A stretch of DNA of 64,000 bases from the NCBI GenBank assembly GCA_019614645.1, contig JABWDB010000037.1:2133501-2197500 (forward strand), in the 5' to 3' direction. A program made the translations under genes and the position numbers. This DNA comes from Stratiolaelaps scimitus. Taxonomy: Eukaryota > Arthropoda > Arachnida > Mesostigmata > Laelapidae. This document shows positions 13,901-25,200 of this stretch, piece after piece (position 1 is the stretch's first letter; the number at the start of each line of letters is the position of its first letter). A model generated the notes under the pieces. It ran no database searches. It was not told the origin of the DNA and worked only from the letters and a program-made list of their open reading frames with translations.

Positions 13901-14279
13901 AGAGCCTGAAGGTTTCAGCACGCTGCTCTGGAGTATCACCAAAGCTACTTTCACCTCACGCATACCCCTACAACAAACAATCAAGGGGTGACCTCGACAA
14001 AAAGACCTCTCTCTCAAAATCAACGAAGCAGAGAGAATTTAGTAAAAAGGAGTCTCTCGGCATTAGATGTAATGGAAGACGGACTATTGTGAGTAACCAA
14101 CAAATGGGTGCAAATGAATAGCGCGCGATATATATATATATACATATATATATCTAATGGAACAGAAATCGATGCGAAAGAGGCCGAGCTTGTCTCCACT
14201 GCAGTTGGAACTCGATGAGTACAATATATCGGCTGACGACTATCACACGATCGCGGTACTTAGCTATAAGAGGACATTT
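10930..14279. other. unassigned DNA
   Basis: No gene is recognised. The contents are a (CA)n tract (11504-11524), TA tracts (11605-11628, 12656-12724, 14129-14153), two CT blocks (12066-12126) and (CAG)n (12912-12931). At 13322/13323 a pyrimidine-rich tract ends in gtag and is followed by a 63-codon open frame starting at 13326. This resembles a 3' splice site, but no matching donor was found. Confidence 0.5.
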
Positions 14280-14380
14280 ACCGGGAAGGGCGGTGCTGTT
14301 GAACATCGTCAACAGTTCTTGAAGGGGACGGGGCGGTCACGGTGTTGACATGCATTAGCATGGCAACACTCCCGCTTTTA
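14280..14380 (+). repeat. two-hairpin short retroposon, copy 1
   Basis: This is one of three copies of an unrecognised element. It starts accgggaagg. Hairpin 1 is ctgttga/tcaacag around a 6-base loop (14296-14315). After a G-rich linker comes hairpin 2 (14342-14369), a 12-bp stem with one mismatch around an atta loop. The copy ends in cccgctttta, a T run of the kind that stops RNA polymerase III. Hairpin 1 is perfectly paired. No box A/box B promoter and no Sm site are visible. It matches no small RNA I can recall. Confidence 0.75.
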
Positions 14381-14983
14381 AGAAAAGACGCTATAATAAG
14401 GAGGTATTATTACAACCAGAGGCGAGGGGGCAATAAGCAGAGGTTTCTATTTTGTTGCATGAACTCCACAACGCCCGGCACAACGTTCTCGCTCGATATG
14501 CATCGATAATCGACTCTGCGCATTGAATCTGAAACTCTGCGACTCAGAAATCTCGTCCATAACAAAGCAAGCCGAAGCACATCCGTAGCGCGAGTCGGAT
14601 ATTCTTTTCTCGCGCGTTATCGCATAACGATGCTACCGTCGTGTCATCATCAGGTGGGCAGGTCTTTATGTAGTAACTTGGACACTTTGATCGTCTAGTG
14701 GTGGTGAGCGTGTCGAACTGCTGGACAGGACGGGCCTTATGGTTTGGGAGAAAGTCGTTCTGGTAGAGGCTTTGGAGAATCACTGGATTTCTTAATCATC
14801 TTTCGTCATCTGTAGATTCTTGTTGCTGGGATCTTCTTGGTGCGGGATCGGTGGAGAAAGAAAATCAAGCAAAGGTGGAGCCGACAGATCCTTTTAGTAA
14901 TATCTAAGGGTTCAGAGGTGTGTTCTATCATATGTGCCGGGAGCTGACGATCAGCTCGAAAGAAATTTTACTATAGTACCATA

Positions 14984-15154
14984 ATGGTATATAATTTACG
15001 ATTCCCCCTAAACGTAGTTGGAGTGGATTGTCGGACTCTGCCTGGAAGCGACATTCGCGATGGGGTAGCCCCCTTCAACATTGTTGCAAGCCTTTGTTAT
15101 CACCACAGTGTAACCGATGATATCGTCCTTACCAAGGTATGCAAGCACAGCTAG
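14984..15154 (+). CDS. short hypothetical ORF (56 aa)
   Basis: A small frame begins with ATG at 14984 and ends at TAG 15152-15154. The peptide is of mixed composition (starts MVYNLRFPLNVVGVD) with no low-complexity run, unlike most open frames here, and the frame stays open upstream of the ATG. A donor-like ccaag|gtatgc lies near its 3' end (about 15136/15137), preceded by a caccacag acceptor-like site at about 15105. It could be a decayed transposon fragment, part of an exon, or chance. No family is recognised. Confidence 0.15.
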   Translation: MVYNLRFPLNVVGVDCRTLPGSDIRDGVAPFNIVASLCYHHSVTDDIVLTKVCKHS

Positions 15155-15660
15155 GAGACATGTTCCACAAATCTAGGCACGGCCAGAACACATCTATCGT
15201 TGTGACACTGTATTTCCATATGAACGAACCGAGACCATCGGCGGCAGCCGTAGTTTTGACCGCAGATAGATCGATGGATACGTGCGTGTATAAATAACCT
15301 CGGATGGCGAATCCCAGACGCTGGGCTGGGCTGGCGTTCGACGGCGTCCTTCTGAAACGACAGACCCCACACGAACCCCCACACCCCCTTATCCTCCCCC
15401 CCCCCCCGCGCCAAAGGCAATGCCACAGCTAGATGGATAGACGTATGGATAAATGCTGCTCGGGGAAATTCCCGCAGAACGAAGATGGAAGGCCGCGCCT
15501 CATCCACGAAGCCAAGTCGAAGGGTCTGCGCCGGCGCCGGCGGCCTCTTCAACTGCCGCTTCAACTGGCGCTGCTCGACGAAGGAGAGAGAGAGACCACG
15601 AGACGCACCGAGGCCGAACGCACACAGGTGGAAGGGAATGAGCGCATCAAATATCCCTTG

Positions 15661-15691
<31 letters not shown>
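15661..15691. repeat. (CTG)n trinucleotide run
   Basis: Interrupted CTG/CAG repeat, one interruption (gttgctg). Confidence 0.9.
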
Positions 15692-15692
<1 letters not shown>

Positions 15693-16025
15693 AGGCTGAG
15701 GCTGGTGCAGCTGGTGGCGGTGGTTCCAGAGAGAAGGCGGTTCCGGCCGCGCAGCAGATGTCGAATAGGGGCTGTGGGAAATTGGGACAGAAAAGGCTTT
15801 TATCCCTGTGGACGGTGGCGGCGGTGGCGACGTTTGCTGCCGCAGCTGATGCGGAATTTCCCCGTTGATGAAAGCGAACGTAGGGATCTTGGCGAAGATG
15901 CGCTTGAGTGGAGCTACGAGACAGAGAGATAGATAGAGAGAGGCGAGAGAGAGAAAGCAAGCCACAATACCTCGTGGCGGCGCCATCGAGAGTCGAGGAA
16001 GTCCTCAATCGACTGACTGACTCAC

Positions 16026-16055
16026 CTGACACGCCGACTACAGTGAACGATGTCC
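16026..16055 (-). CDS. candidate 30-nt microexon
   Basis: On the minus strand a pyrimidine-rich tract ending ttctcgttgcag is followed by 30 nt ending gtcag and then gtgagtcag. Both splice junctions are close to the metazoan consensus, and the length is a multiple of three. The only two open frames give TSFTVVGVS or DIVHCSRRV. The first is also in frame with a much longer open frame on the same strand (15151-16116). If real, it is an in-frame microexon of a gene whose other exons I cannot identify. The splice-like sites could also be a coincidence within pyrimidine-rich DNA. No function is assigned. Confidence 0.3.
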
Positions 16056-18046
16056 CTGCAACGAGAACACAGTACGACGCACAGAAAAAATGATGGAAAT
16101 CGCACGTTAGCGCCAACGATTAGACTTATCCTCATTCTTATATATATATTTTTCTTTCTATCTCTTTCTTTCCTTTCAGAACCCACAGCCTCTCTCCGTC
16201 GGACCGTCTAACTCGCACTACTTCGGTATAATTTTTCCACTGGCTATAGCTGAGGGCTAGCTAAATCCAGCCCGAGCTCACGCGAGCTCAGTGCATCCTA
16301 GAAATTTTCTGATACGTTCATTTTGGGCCATTACACCTATGGCACGAGCATTGGCCGTTGATTACCTCGAGAAGTTACGAGGAATACCAGGCTATCAACT
16401 CTCGGCAAAGAACGATGCGCATGTACTATATGTACTGCGACTATTTCAATGATCATTAGAGCAAATGTGAAATGATATTCTTCCGTTGCCAATAGTTGCC
16501 CCTCGTCGTTATCAGCTAAGGGTTTGCAAGTCATAGGAGGATGGCATTGGGAAAAGCCACTTGACCATTAGCGTAGGGAACTTGTTCCAGAGCTGGTTAG
16601 CAGAGCCTTCTGGAGGTTATTCCAGAACCGAAATAGTCTCGGGGGGGTTGGGGTTTAAGGGGTACGTTTTGGCCTAAGTTGAAGACACTCCTTATGCAGA
16701 GGTTTTGCTTGCACAAAATTCAGAAGAGTTTGGCCAGAAAGCGAGGCAGAGCGGTGAACGTTTCCTATTGCGTAACGGTACCATACTGCCGTGCTTTATA
16801 TCATATCAAGTCAACATGCTGTTGAGCTGGTGAGGTCTGCAGGAGGTCTCCCGTTGGGGTAGATTTAGGCTTAGGAACTTACGCTCGGTTAGAATTTCTA
16901 ACACGATAGCTCTCGGACCGCCACGTAGTCAGGCAACCTCTATAGGATGCGACGAGGTAGACGACTGTTTCGCCTTTGGCCGTAAGCATAACACTATGCA
17001 ATACTGAGCTTGCAGGTGACTGAGCAAACAGATGTAAGTGTATGACCCCATGAGGGCAGTTGAGCTGATGGCCGACTTCAAGCGTCAACTCATGATGGTA
17101 GGCGACAAGTGAGCTCTTGGACGACGGCGTACGTTTATGTCAACCGGCAACTCACCGAACAGAACCAACTGAACAGAAATATAAGAGGGCTCCACATTGG
17201 CAGAAACCATCTCACGCACTCATGTGCTGCTCTCGCAATGTTATCCGGCTCGGGAAAACGTTCACGACGTTGGGTCAAGGTACCGACGAGGTCGTCGACG
17301 ATGCGAGATGCTTTTACACCTGCATGGCAGAAGGCCATGGCTCGAATATGCGGGAGACTACGAAACGCGCCCGAGGGGATTGTCCCGTTGCGGGACGTCC
17401 TACCGGACATCAAATTTGTGTGGTCGAGTCCCGAATTAGCTCTGAGGGTGGTGGTCGGCCTGGTCGGCAGTTGCGACTGACAAGGATCTCGAAGCCTAAT
17501 TTATCATGGGGTATACGGGACAGAAAGTCTGTCAGTCGACCCGATCTCGTAGATCAATACGTTGAAAAACAGACATATATTCCTCTGATACCTGCATTGG
17601 ATTGTGTATACAATATGAGAATACATTCTAGCCATCATTGACTAGATCGAAATCGAATTCTGTCGACGCCCATATGGGCGCCATATGTAGAAGGTAGCGA
17701 CAGTGAAGCCAAGGACTTTGCAAGGATGGTGTGGCCTCTTCGCACTTCGGTGCCCCCAGTTGGGAAAATCCACCACCTCCCCCCGGGGGTAAAGAACTAC
17801 TACTACGACTACTACGAGCCGACCACCCCGCTTCTGACTGACGTATTCCCCTCACCATCGGACTCCCAAAGGCACGAGCTTCACGGAACACGAAGAAGGA
17901 TGGTACGATAAATCTTAGTCTCATGAAGCTCATTCGCCCTCGTCGTGGGCCTCCCGTTGGCCCTCCGTGCCTGGCCCCTGACTGGCTGTGGGTGCCCCAC
18001 TGCTGCTGCTTCTTACCGCCGACTTGGCTAGACGGCGCCAGTGGTC

Positions 18047-18071
18047 GCCGCCGCCGCCGCCGCCGCCGCCG
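18047..18071. repeat. (CCG)8 trinucleotide run
   Basis: Pure GCC/CCG repeat. Confidence 0.95.
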
Positions 18072-20110
18072 GCAGCTAAGCGAGGCAGGCGGCCATACTG
18101 ATGGCGGATGGCGTTGGAGAAAACGATATAGAGGCGATAGGGTGGGAACCATGGGATATTGGCGGAACAATGGCAAAGATGGAGTTAGACAGAACGAGTG
18201 AGAGCGCCGGGAGCGGCGGGTAGAGGAGAGGGCGTCGGATAGATGGAGCCACTGGCGAAACGGCGAAGGCAGAAGAGATTGCGAACAGATAATGGAGAAA
18301 TATTGACAGATTTACTGATAATGAGGTAGAGGGGAAATTAGTTGGGAGCATGCCGAGCGCCGTTAGATTGCTGCAAGAGGGCAGAGGGTTCCACCAGTGG
18401 AAGAAGGGTACAGTGCTTAGCGAATGAGAGAGGCAGCAGCAGCAGGAACGCCTTTAGCAGCGATGTCTACTAGAAGGGCAAGAATAAGTCGCTTTGCTGG
18501 CGGCAGTCGTGGGGCTCATGGGCGAAAGAGACGAATAAATGCATCTGGGGGATTGTGGTGTTGACGTCTTGGCTGGGCCCAGACACGATCGTAGGCATAT
18601 TCGCCATAAGTCGCCATATTCGACAAAACATACCTCCAGCAGCGAATTGTCAATTAGTGTTTAATGTTGTTGCTCATAATGTTCCTCTGTCGCGTCGGAT
18701 TGTGGCATTCAATATATTGGTAATGAATAATAAATAATAACAATAATAAAAATACACCTTTATTAACTAAAAGTGGTGGTACAGAGATTATTAAAGAAAT
18801 TACATAAATTGGTAGAAGCGAAGTGAATTTTTACAACTGTGGTAATGGCAAATGTCCACTTCCTGAGTCTCGTATGAGACGTGCGATTCTCCAGGAGAAC
18901 AAATTATTTAGCTTTTCGGTGCGTGCTACTGACGCAGTGCGCACTGTACGTCCACTGCGGCGAGGGTTTGGACGAAATTCGACGAAATGTTTGACAGAAC
19001 GATTTGGTCATAGTCGCTGAAACAGGCGTAGGTGCGCAGTATCTAATATGGTCATTACACATTGGCCATTGGAATCGCCGAAGACTAGCTATCATATACA
19101 TAGTCCAATATACGATCAGCATTCAAACGTATCTATAGTACCGATACAGCGGTAACAGTAGACGTCGCAGGCCGAATGCTGTCGTTGTTTGTTTCAGCAA
19201 CGCACCAATACTCCCAACGCGCGAATCCGCGCATTGAATAGTAAGAAACGCTGCGAATTGGCTGACTCCACGGCTGCCAGCCTACACGTAGACCGTGCAA
19301 ACGGGCCGGAGTAGGGCGCTTAAATTGCGATTACTTTGGGGGGTTAAGCCCAATCGGTTGGACTTTCAGGAGGCTGACGTGCCCCGCAACGCCAACAGAT
19401 CGTTCAAGCTCGACGAACGAGTAGCTGGCTCGTCAGTGGCTGAACTTTAGCTGGTGGTGGAGTGTTCCCGGCGAATGGCGAAGGCTCTAAAAGCCAAGAG
19501 ATATGAGAGCATGCAAAGATGAAGCGAAAATATGGAGGATACATCAACGGGGAACCTGTACAGCTGTTACAGCTGGCTGACAGAGTATGGACGAGCTAGA
19601 CGAGGCCGTCCGTTTTGCCTCTATCGCCAGCCCTGATGGGGTAGCTGGGCAAAAAAGTGTTTACCTAATGAGCTTTACACCCCCTAGACCAAACCCTCAG
19701 CCCCCATTACCCGCCATAACCATGCCTCGCTCTCGGCCCCATCTGCGCCTACGCACTGGCCGCTCCCGATGCGGGTAAAAGCAGTAACCTCGGACGCAGG
19801 CAAGATATCATGCGTCGTATGCTATTTAATCCGGCAGCCTCTGCTGCTGATTAGACGGAATCGCCACCTTCATCTGGAAACTTGGCTTCTACGACTGTTT
19901 AATCGGATGATGATGATGATCAAGCTGCACGTCAGTCTTGGCGCGTAACAATTCATCACGACTACAAACAGCTTCGTCATTGTATAGCTATCTGCTGCTG
20001 GGTGCCAGCAGAAGGTTGTCGAGGCGCACTTTGCCGAGGTCGTGGGCGCACCTCTTGCGTACTTCAACATTCGGGGGGATGGGATTTCAGGCTTGATGGA
20101 AGCGAAGTGG

Positions 20111-20138
20111 TATATATATATATATATATATATATATA
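20111..20138. repeat. (TA)14 microsatellite
   Basis: Pure TA tract. Confidence 0.95.
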
Positions 20139-20401
20139 GGTTGCTATAGCGGAATCGAATCAATTAACGTGAAATGCGATGCCACCCTAACCTCAAGGGT
20201 TCTTCAAATCCTTGTAGCTCGATTTGCCGGATTCGTTCGTTTGCAACGAGCTTATTATCTTCGCTTGAGTCTTCGCCAATTAGCTACATGTGATAGTCTT
20301 CATGAGGAAATTCATAGACGTAATAACGTTTGACTCCCAGATCGAATGGCCCGAACTGGCGTTGTCGAGATGAACGAAGTTTTCTCCGGATCTCTCAACT
20401 G

Positions 20402-20488
20402 TAGAAAGCCAGAGGCCACCGTTTTGAGTCGGCCCGCCACTTGGTGACATATAAGAAGCACTTAAGTGTTGCAGTTCCCTTAATAAGC
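20402..20488 (+). repeat. SINE-A copy (5'-truncated)
   Basis: The copy runs from aaagccagaggccacc through a decayed B-box region and cccgccacttggtgacatat, then into the family tail (cacttaag, ttgcagttccc, ttaataagc). The same order occurs at 53361-53516 and, reversed, at 40576-40697. It abuts the two-hairpin element starting at 20492. Confidence 0.7.
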
Positions 20489-20491
20489 GAC

Positions 20492-20588
20492 ACCGGGAAG
20501 GGTGGTGCTGTTGAACATCGTTAAGAGTTCCACAAGGGGGTGGTCACGGTGCTGACATGCATTAGCATGCCAACACCCCAAAAAAAAT
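20492..20588 (+). repeat. two-hairpin short retroposon, copy 2
   Basis: It has the same order as copy 1: accgggaaggg, a tgttgaacatcg hairpin (right arm decayed), a ggggg linker, then the acatgcattagcatg hairpin ending ccaacacccc. An A-rich stretch (from 20580) follows directly, as expected for the 3' tail of an element copied by target-primed reverse transcription. It sits just 3' of a SINE-A tail. Confidence 0.75.
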
Positions 20589-21773
20589 AATAATTAATTA
20601 TAATATTTTTAAAAAAATAGTTGCGTAAACAAACCAATAATAAAACATTGACTTCTACGAGAGTGAATCTATTTGTTTGTCTCTCTATGTATAGCAGCAG
20701 TGACTAACCCGACCTTCTTTTAAATCGTCATAGTTTTTTGAGATGGCTGCGCACATCACGGACGATGCGACGCTTATTATTTTACGCTTATTTTCTATTT
20801 TATATCGCAACAATAGCTCTATTTGTGATAATTGCGTCGAACTGCAACAGTTGCAGTTTGTACCACGAACAGTGATTAATCGGCAAGCCCTGACTCTGCA
20901 GCGAGGGATCACAACAACTGATCTCACGTAAATGTTACTCCTGTGCAATATGTTGGTTCACACTAATGCGTTTCATCTATATCTCATTGTCTATTGTACT
21001 TATAGTTGACATCCGTTCAGCCTTTGAGGTTTGCCCTTTACATTATTAATTCGCAAAATCTTCATTTGGACGAAGGGTCACGGGCGTTGGGACGTCGACT
21101 CCTCTCGACAGCAACGATCGAAAGCTGGCCTTGCCCAGGAGTGAATGTCCTCCCAGATCAAGGTACTTCCGCCAACACAACACGACGGGCTAACACGCCG
21201 TTTGGGTAGCTGGTAAGAGTCTGGGAAACATTACAGCTCGCAGATCAGCGGCCTGTTCAACTATCGCGTCAATAGCTGGAAAAAATGACACACTCCAATT
21301 CTTCTGTCGGAAGAGAGCACCGTTGATGGAAAATCGATTCGTGCAAGAGACTTTCAATGCAGATTCAAATTGCGAACTATATCCACGTATATATATATAC
21401 CTACATATATATATATATATACATGTGTATACCATGCGAAACACGTATCCGATGCAGGGCCCTAGTTGCAAAAGATGAACTGCGTTCGCCGTACTAATTT
21501 CTAATAAGAACGAAAGGATCCGTATACACTGGCGTGGCGAATGCAGAAATGACTGCCTGTACGGCCATAGTACACTGAGTACGCAATGGGCACGTACACC
21601 CGCACGGTGCCTGCGTGCAGCAGGACCACTGCTGATCAGGCCGGACAAAGGACGACCCGAAAGGCTCAAGGTGGCCGAAGTGAGATGACACGAAAAGGAA
21701 AAACCGGCCTGGGTGAGGGGACCGAAAGAGAGGCGGGTACGGCCGCGGGGCAGTCACCCCCCCCCCCCCCAGT
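20589..21773. other. unassigned DNA between two inverted copies
   Basis: About 1.2 kb lies between copies 2 and 3 of the two-hairpin element, which face opposite ways. It holds AT-rich DNA, a TA tract at 21388-21421 and a C run at 21758-21770. No transposase-like frame is seen, so this does not look like one large element with inverted ends. Confidence 0.5.
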
Positions 21774-21789
21774 ACAGTTATATCCATCT
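21774..21789. repeat. target-site duplication, left copy
   Basis: acagttatatccatct, identical to 21894-21909, flanks the two-hairpin element copy 3. Confidence 0.85.
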
Positions 21790-21893
21790 TTTAAAGGGGG
21801 TGTGTTGGCATGCTAATGCATGCCAACACCATGACCGCCCCCCCCTTATGGAACTGTTGACGATGTTCAACAGCACCACCCTTCCCGGTATCG
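21790..21893 (-). repeat. two-hairpin short retroposon, copy 3
   Basis: A minus-strand copy of the element at 14280 and 20492. Read on the minus strand it begins ccgggaaggg, has hairpin 1 (ctgttga around a 6-base loop, right arm tcaacag), a run of G, and hairpin 2 with a perfect 10-bp stem gttggcatgc/gcatgccaac. It ends ccccctttaaa. A 16-bp exact direct repeat flanks it on both sides, so these 104 bases are a discrete insertion. The repeat length suits LINE-type target-primed insertion rather than a cut-and-paste transposon. Confidence 0.85.
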
Positions 21894-21909
21894 ACAGTTA
21901 TATCCATCT
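21894..21909. repeat. target-site duplication, right copy
   Basis: Second copy of acagttatatccatct. Confidence 0.85.
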
Positions 21910-24900
21910 AGTACGTGATTATTGACGCCGTCTAGTTTAGGGGGATTGCACGCTCGCCTGGGCACGCTAGAGCCTGCCAATGCACGCAGCACAACCGAAC
22001 AAGCGGATATGAGAAGGCATGTAAGAATAACAACAACGACAACAACAATAACAAGGCCGACAAGACAGGACAAGAACGACATTCAGGACCGTAAGCAACA
22101 GCAAATCTTCACCCTGACGGATTCGGCACGTTCGCATACCGCCATCGAACGATATCTCCGTGTGTCTCAACACTACCCATCGGTTGTCCCATCGGCCCGT
22201 TCGATGATCCCGTGCATTGAACGAACGGCGTCCCCTACTCCCCCCTGCTCTGATACTGCGGTACACAAATGCGTTGATCTCTCCCTCTCCCGTTCGTTCG
22301 TTCCGACGATTCCCTTGAGGCCTCATATCACAGACAATGTGAAGGGCCAAACAGAAAAAGGGTGAGTGCCAGAGACGAACATCCGCAAGAGAGAGACAGA
22401 GAGAGAAGGGCAGGCGTAAAGGTGGCAGTATTCCGGGTGTCGCCACTGTTTCTGCCTGAGACGTCTATCTTCTGCTAGAGTACTTTTTCCTGTGTTGACA
22501 GATAGGGGCATGGCACCTGTTCGCTTCTGGATCTTCGGCCTTGTTCTAGCTCGGCTTTGCCCTCACGCGAGCGTTTCTACGACGACGCTCTGGGTGTTCC
22601 CAGCCAAAAAGCAGTTCCACGCAGGGAGAGAGAGAGAGAGATAAATAGAACATGCAGCGTTGTCTTGGGTTCAGCTCACGACAGAGTTCTCGACGGGGCT
22701 GCTGACCTCGACGCAGGCTGGTGTATATAAGTAAGGCTCGCGTTTCCATCAGACAAACAAACAAAAAGTTCGGTGGTATTTCCTTTCAGCTACTTCGTCA
22801 GGCAGCAACAGGCTCAACCTGAGCTGAGTTGAGCCTCGCCCCCGGTCGGCCGAGTTCCTCTTCTGCGGTTTGCGCGTCGCACCGGTGCGCTGAAGTGACA
22901 CGCCCGTCTGCTGTAGCCATTTGTATTCGTGCGACAGCAGCAAGCACGAATCTCCACGACGAGCGCCGCTGATGATACCTACGGCGAAGAACGAGGACAA
23001 GGACAAGGCCTAGGAGAAGGGGCCGAGACACCAGGACACACTCGAACATTTGGCCTGTTTATTTCTCTCCTGTCGTCGTCATCGTCCTTTACAGCGGTAC
23101 CCGGTGGAAGCAGGCCGGCCATACAGCACAATGTATCGATGTCCTCATTCACTGGTGGCGGAAATATGAGCGAGGTTCTGCCGTGCTGCACCATACGACC
23201 CACTCGACGCATTTGTGCAATGTGTGTATGCCTAACTCAGCTCAGATCAAGGATTTTTTTTCTTGGCCTTGCCTACGAGATCCTGAATCAGCCGTTTTAT
23301 CCACGTCGTATTCTTGGCTTACCCCGAGAATCTGACCGAGTCTCGCTTTCAATCCTGCAGCGAGATAGGTGCAGAGACAGCTGTTTTTTCCGCAAGTTTC
23401 GGCGGACTGAAGGGTCGGCACGTCAAACGGCTACATCGGCGGCTACCTCAGCCAATTACCTGTGTTCCTGTCGTGACGTTTCTCCCACCGTTGTATTACA
23501 GTAGCTGTTCGTGTTCGTTGCTGAGAGGAGATGGCAACATCAAATCATATACTTCGCCCCTCCTAGCAAGTCCCCGACCAGCCTGTCACCCTGGCTAAAC
23601 CAATGGCTGACTAGTTCACAACCAATGGGTACACAGTACTGAATCGAGACGTGGCCACTCTCATCCAAGCGGTCACCGCCGACCCTCAACCAGCCAAGGC
23701 TTTACTCGGCTGAAACGAACGAGCTGTACGAACTGAACGGACTCTGTTCGTTCGGGGGCATAGCTGTAATCAAAGTCTAATCGCACAACTCGCCTGGGGC
23801 GCCGTGAAAGTTGCGTCTCGGCCGCGTTTGCCCGTCCAATTCGTCCGGTTCTACGCGTTTGCGTTTCTTCGTTACGTGTGCCGTTTTGATCGGCAATTCC
23901 TGACCCAGCAGGCATCGGTGTAGCCAGCAACCTGCGATAGAGCGGGAGGCCATCGTCGGCGACGTACACACACGACTTTGTCAGCCAGTCAGTCAATCGC
24001 TGAGTGAGTCACTGAGTCTGACAAACATACATACAGCTCCATACATACAGCTCGCCGATCCCGCATCTCTCCTAGTTCATTCGTTCAGTTGTTAGTTGGT
24101 GCAACTCGCAAAATGCGACGACCAATGACTTCAGCCTCGTCGGACGCTGCGCCACGTAATTCGGCACAGTGTCACGACGTTTTGTCGTACAACCTTCAAC
24201 GATGGAAGAAGGGGGGGGGTCTGCCTGCGTTCGAGGACCGAACCGTCATCGTCCGCCTCCACGCTCACTCGTACCAGGTCCTGCTGCTGTTGGTAGCGAG
24301 TTCTTCACGACGCTCGAGTTAAAAACGCGCAACATGCCATCTCTGCTCGTTCGCGTTGTTATTACGCCGGGCCCCACAGTCGCGTGCTCCGTCGCTCCCG
24401 CTCGGCGGCCCGGTCACATGCGGCTCCACCGGCGGCAGAACAGCGTCCCGCACCGTTATTCCTCTTGGTAGCTAGCTATTGCACGTCTGTATGTGTGTGT
24501 CACCGCCGCCATGCTATGCTACGCCACACTCCTCCACGCTCCAGACATCGGAACCACAATCGTCGTCGCTAGCGAGCCCAGCCAAAGCATACGCGTCACG
24601 CACCCACCACCACCACAAGCAGGCACCATAAGCAGCGCAGTAGCATCGACGAGAGAGAGAGAGAGAGAAAGCGACTCGGCGTCGAAGCAGCGAATTTTCC
24701 CCTTTTTGTCCTCCTCTTCCCGTCTCTCCTCTTCTCTACCCGTCCACCATCGTTCGTCGAACGACGACCACCACCACCACCACAACGATGGACAACAACT
24801 ACTGCTACTGCTGTCGCTGCTGGTGGCGACGGCACAAAACGCAGGCAGCGTGCGAAGTACGGGATGCTCGCACGCATGTTACAAATTGGCCGCCTTCCTG

Positions 24901-25129
24901 CACCGGCGGCAGCAAAGGCGGAGGCGGACCCGTCCAGTTCCACAGCTATGTGGGGGGCTCCCGTCTGTGCTGTACTTGTGCCTGTCTAGCAACCGTCCAT
25001 TATCATCCAGGAGAGGCTTCTCTTTTTCGTCCTTCGCCGCCTGCGTCATTGCTGCTGTGTGAAAGCTTCTGTGGCCACCAGGTAACACAATCTGCGCGGC
25101 GGACGCGCAATGCAACGATTTCCATACAT
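21910..25129. other. unassigned DNA
   Basis: No gene is recognised. One plus frame (21922-22365) ends exactly at a donor-like aagg|gtgagt, but no convincing matching acceptor was found. A 9-bp stem hairpin lies at 22810-22836, and GA (24651-24667) and CAC/ACC-rich runs lie near 24600-24790. Overlapping frames on both strands argue against any single one being coding. Confidence 0.45.
22810..22836. repeat. 9-bp perfect stem hairpin related to 9596-9628
   Basis: Arms aggctcaac (22810-22818) and gttgagcct (22828-22836) surround a 9-base loop. The arms are the core of the hairpin at 9596-9628, and the loop length is the same. Confidence 0.85.
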
Positions 25130-25158
25130 TATATATATATATATACATTATATAGAGC

Positions 25159-25197
<39 letters not shown>

Positions 25198-25200
25198 ACG
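25130..25200. repeat. (TA)n compound microsatellite
   Basis: Two TA blocks separated by a short spacer, passing into TG. Confidence 0.9.

Larger units (their letters stand above)
14390..20400. other. unassigned DNA with candidate small exons
   Basis: No complete gene is recognised. The block holds a short coding-like frame (14984-15154), a CTG run (15661-15691), a 321-codon low-complexity frame on the minus strand (15151-16116), a candidate microexon (16026-16055), a strong 3' splice-like site on the plus strand (16179/16180), a (CCG)n run (18047-18071) and a TA tract (20111-20138). Segment 17109-17480 is open in all three plus frames and one minus frame, so none can be preferred. Confidence 0.45.

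Noticed and set aside
15151..16116. 321-codon open frame on the minus strand, the longest in the window
   Set aside because: It contains Ala/Pro runs from the CTG repeat and Leu/Ser runs from CT-rich DNA, and overlaps long plus-strand frames. It lacks any recognisable domain. Only the possible microexon within it is retained.
17109..17641. Overlapping 123- and 174-codon plus frames and a minus frame
   Set aside because: Three plus frames and one minus frame are open together, so none is preferred, and no domain is visible.
18076..18372. Minus-strand acceptor ctcttgcag followed by a ~97-codon frame
   Set aside because: The frame is hydrophobic and Ser/Pro-rich from composition, has overlapping frames, and no homologue is evident.
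20492..21893. One 1.4-kb DNA transposon with the two-hairpin element as terminal inverted repeats
   Set aside because: Copy 3 has its own 16-bp flanking duplication on both sides, so it inserted by itself, and the DNA between shows no transposase.
22280..22372. Donor-like aagg|gtgagt at the exact end of a plus frame
   Set aside because: No convincing 3' splice site precedes it within the frame.
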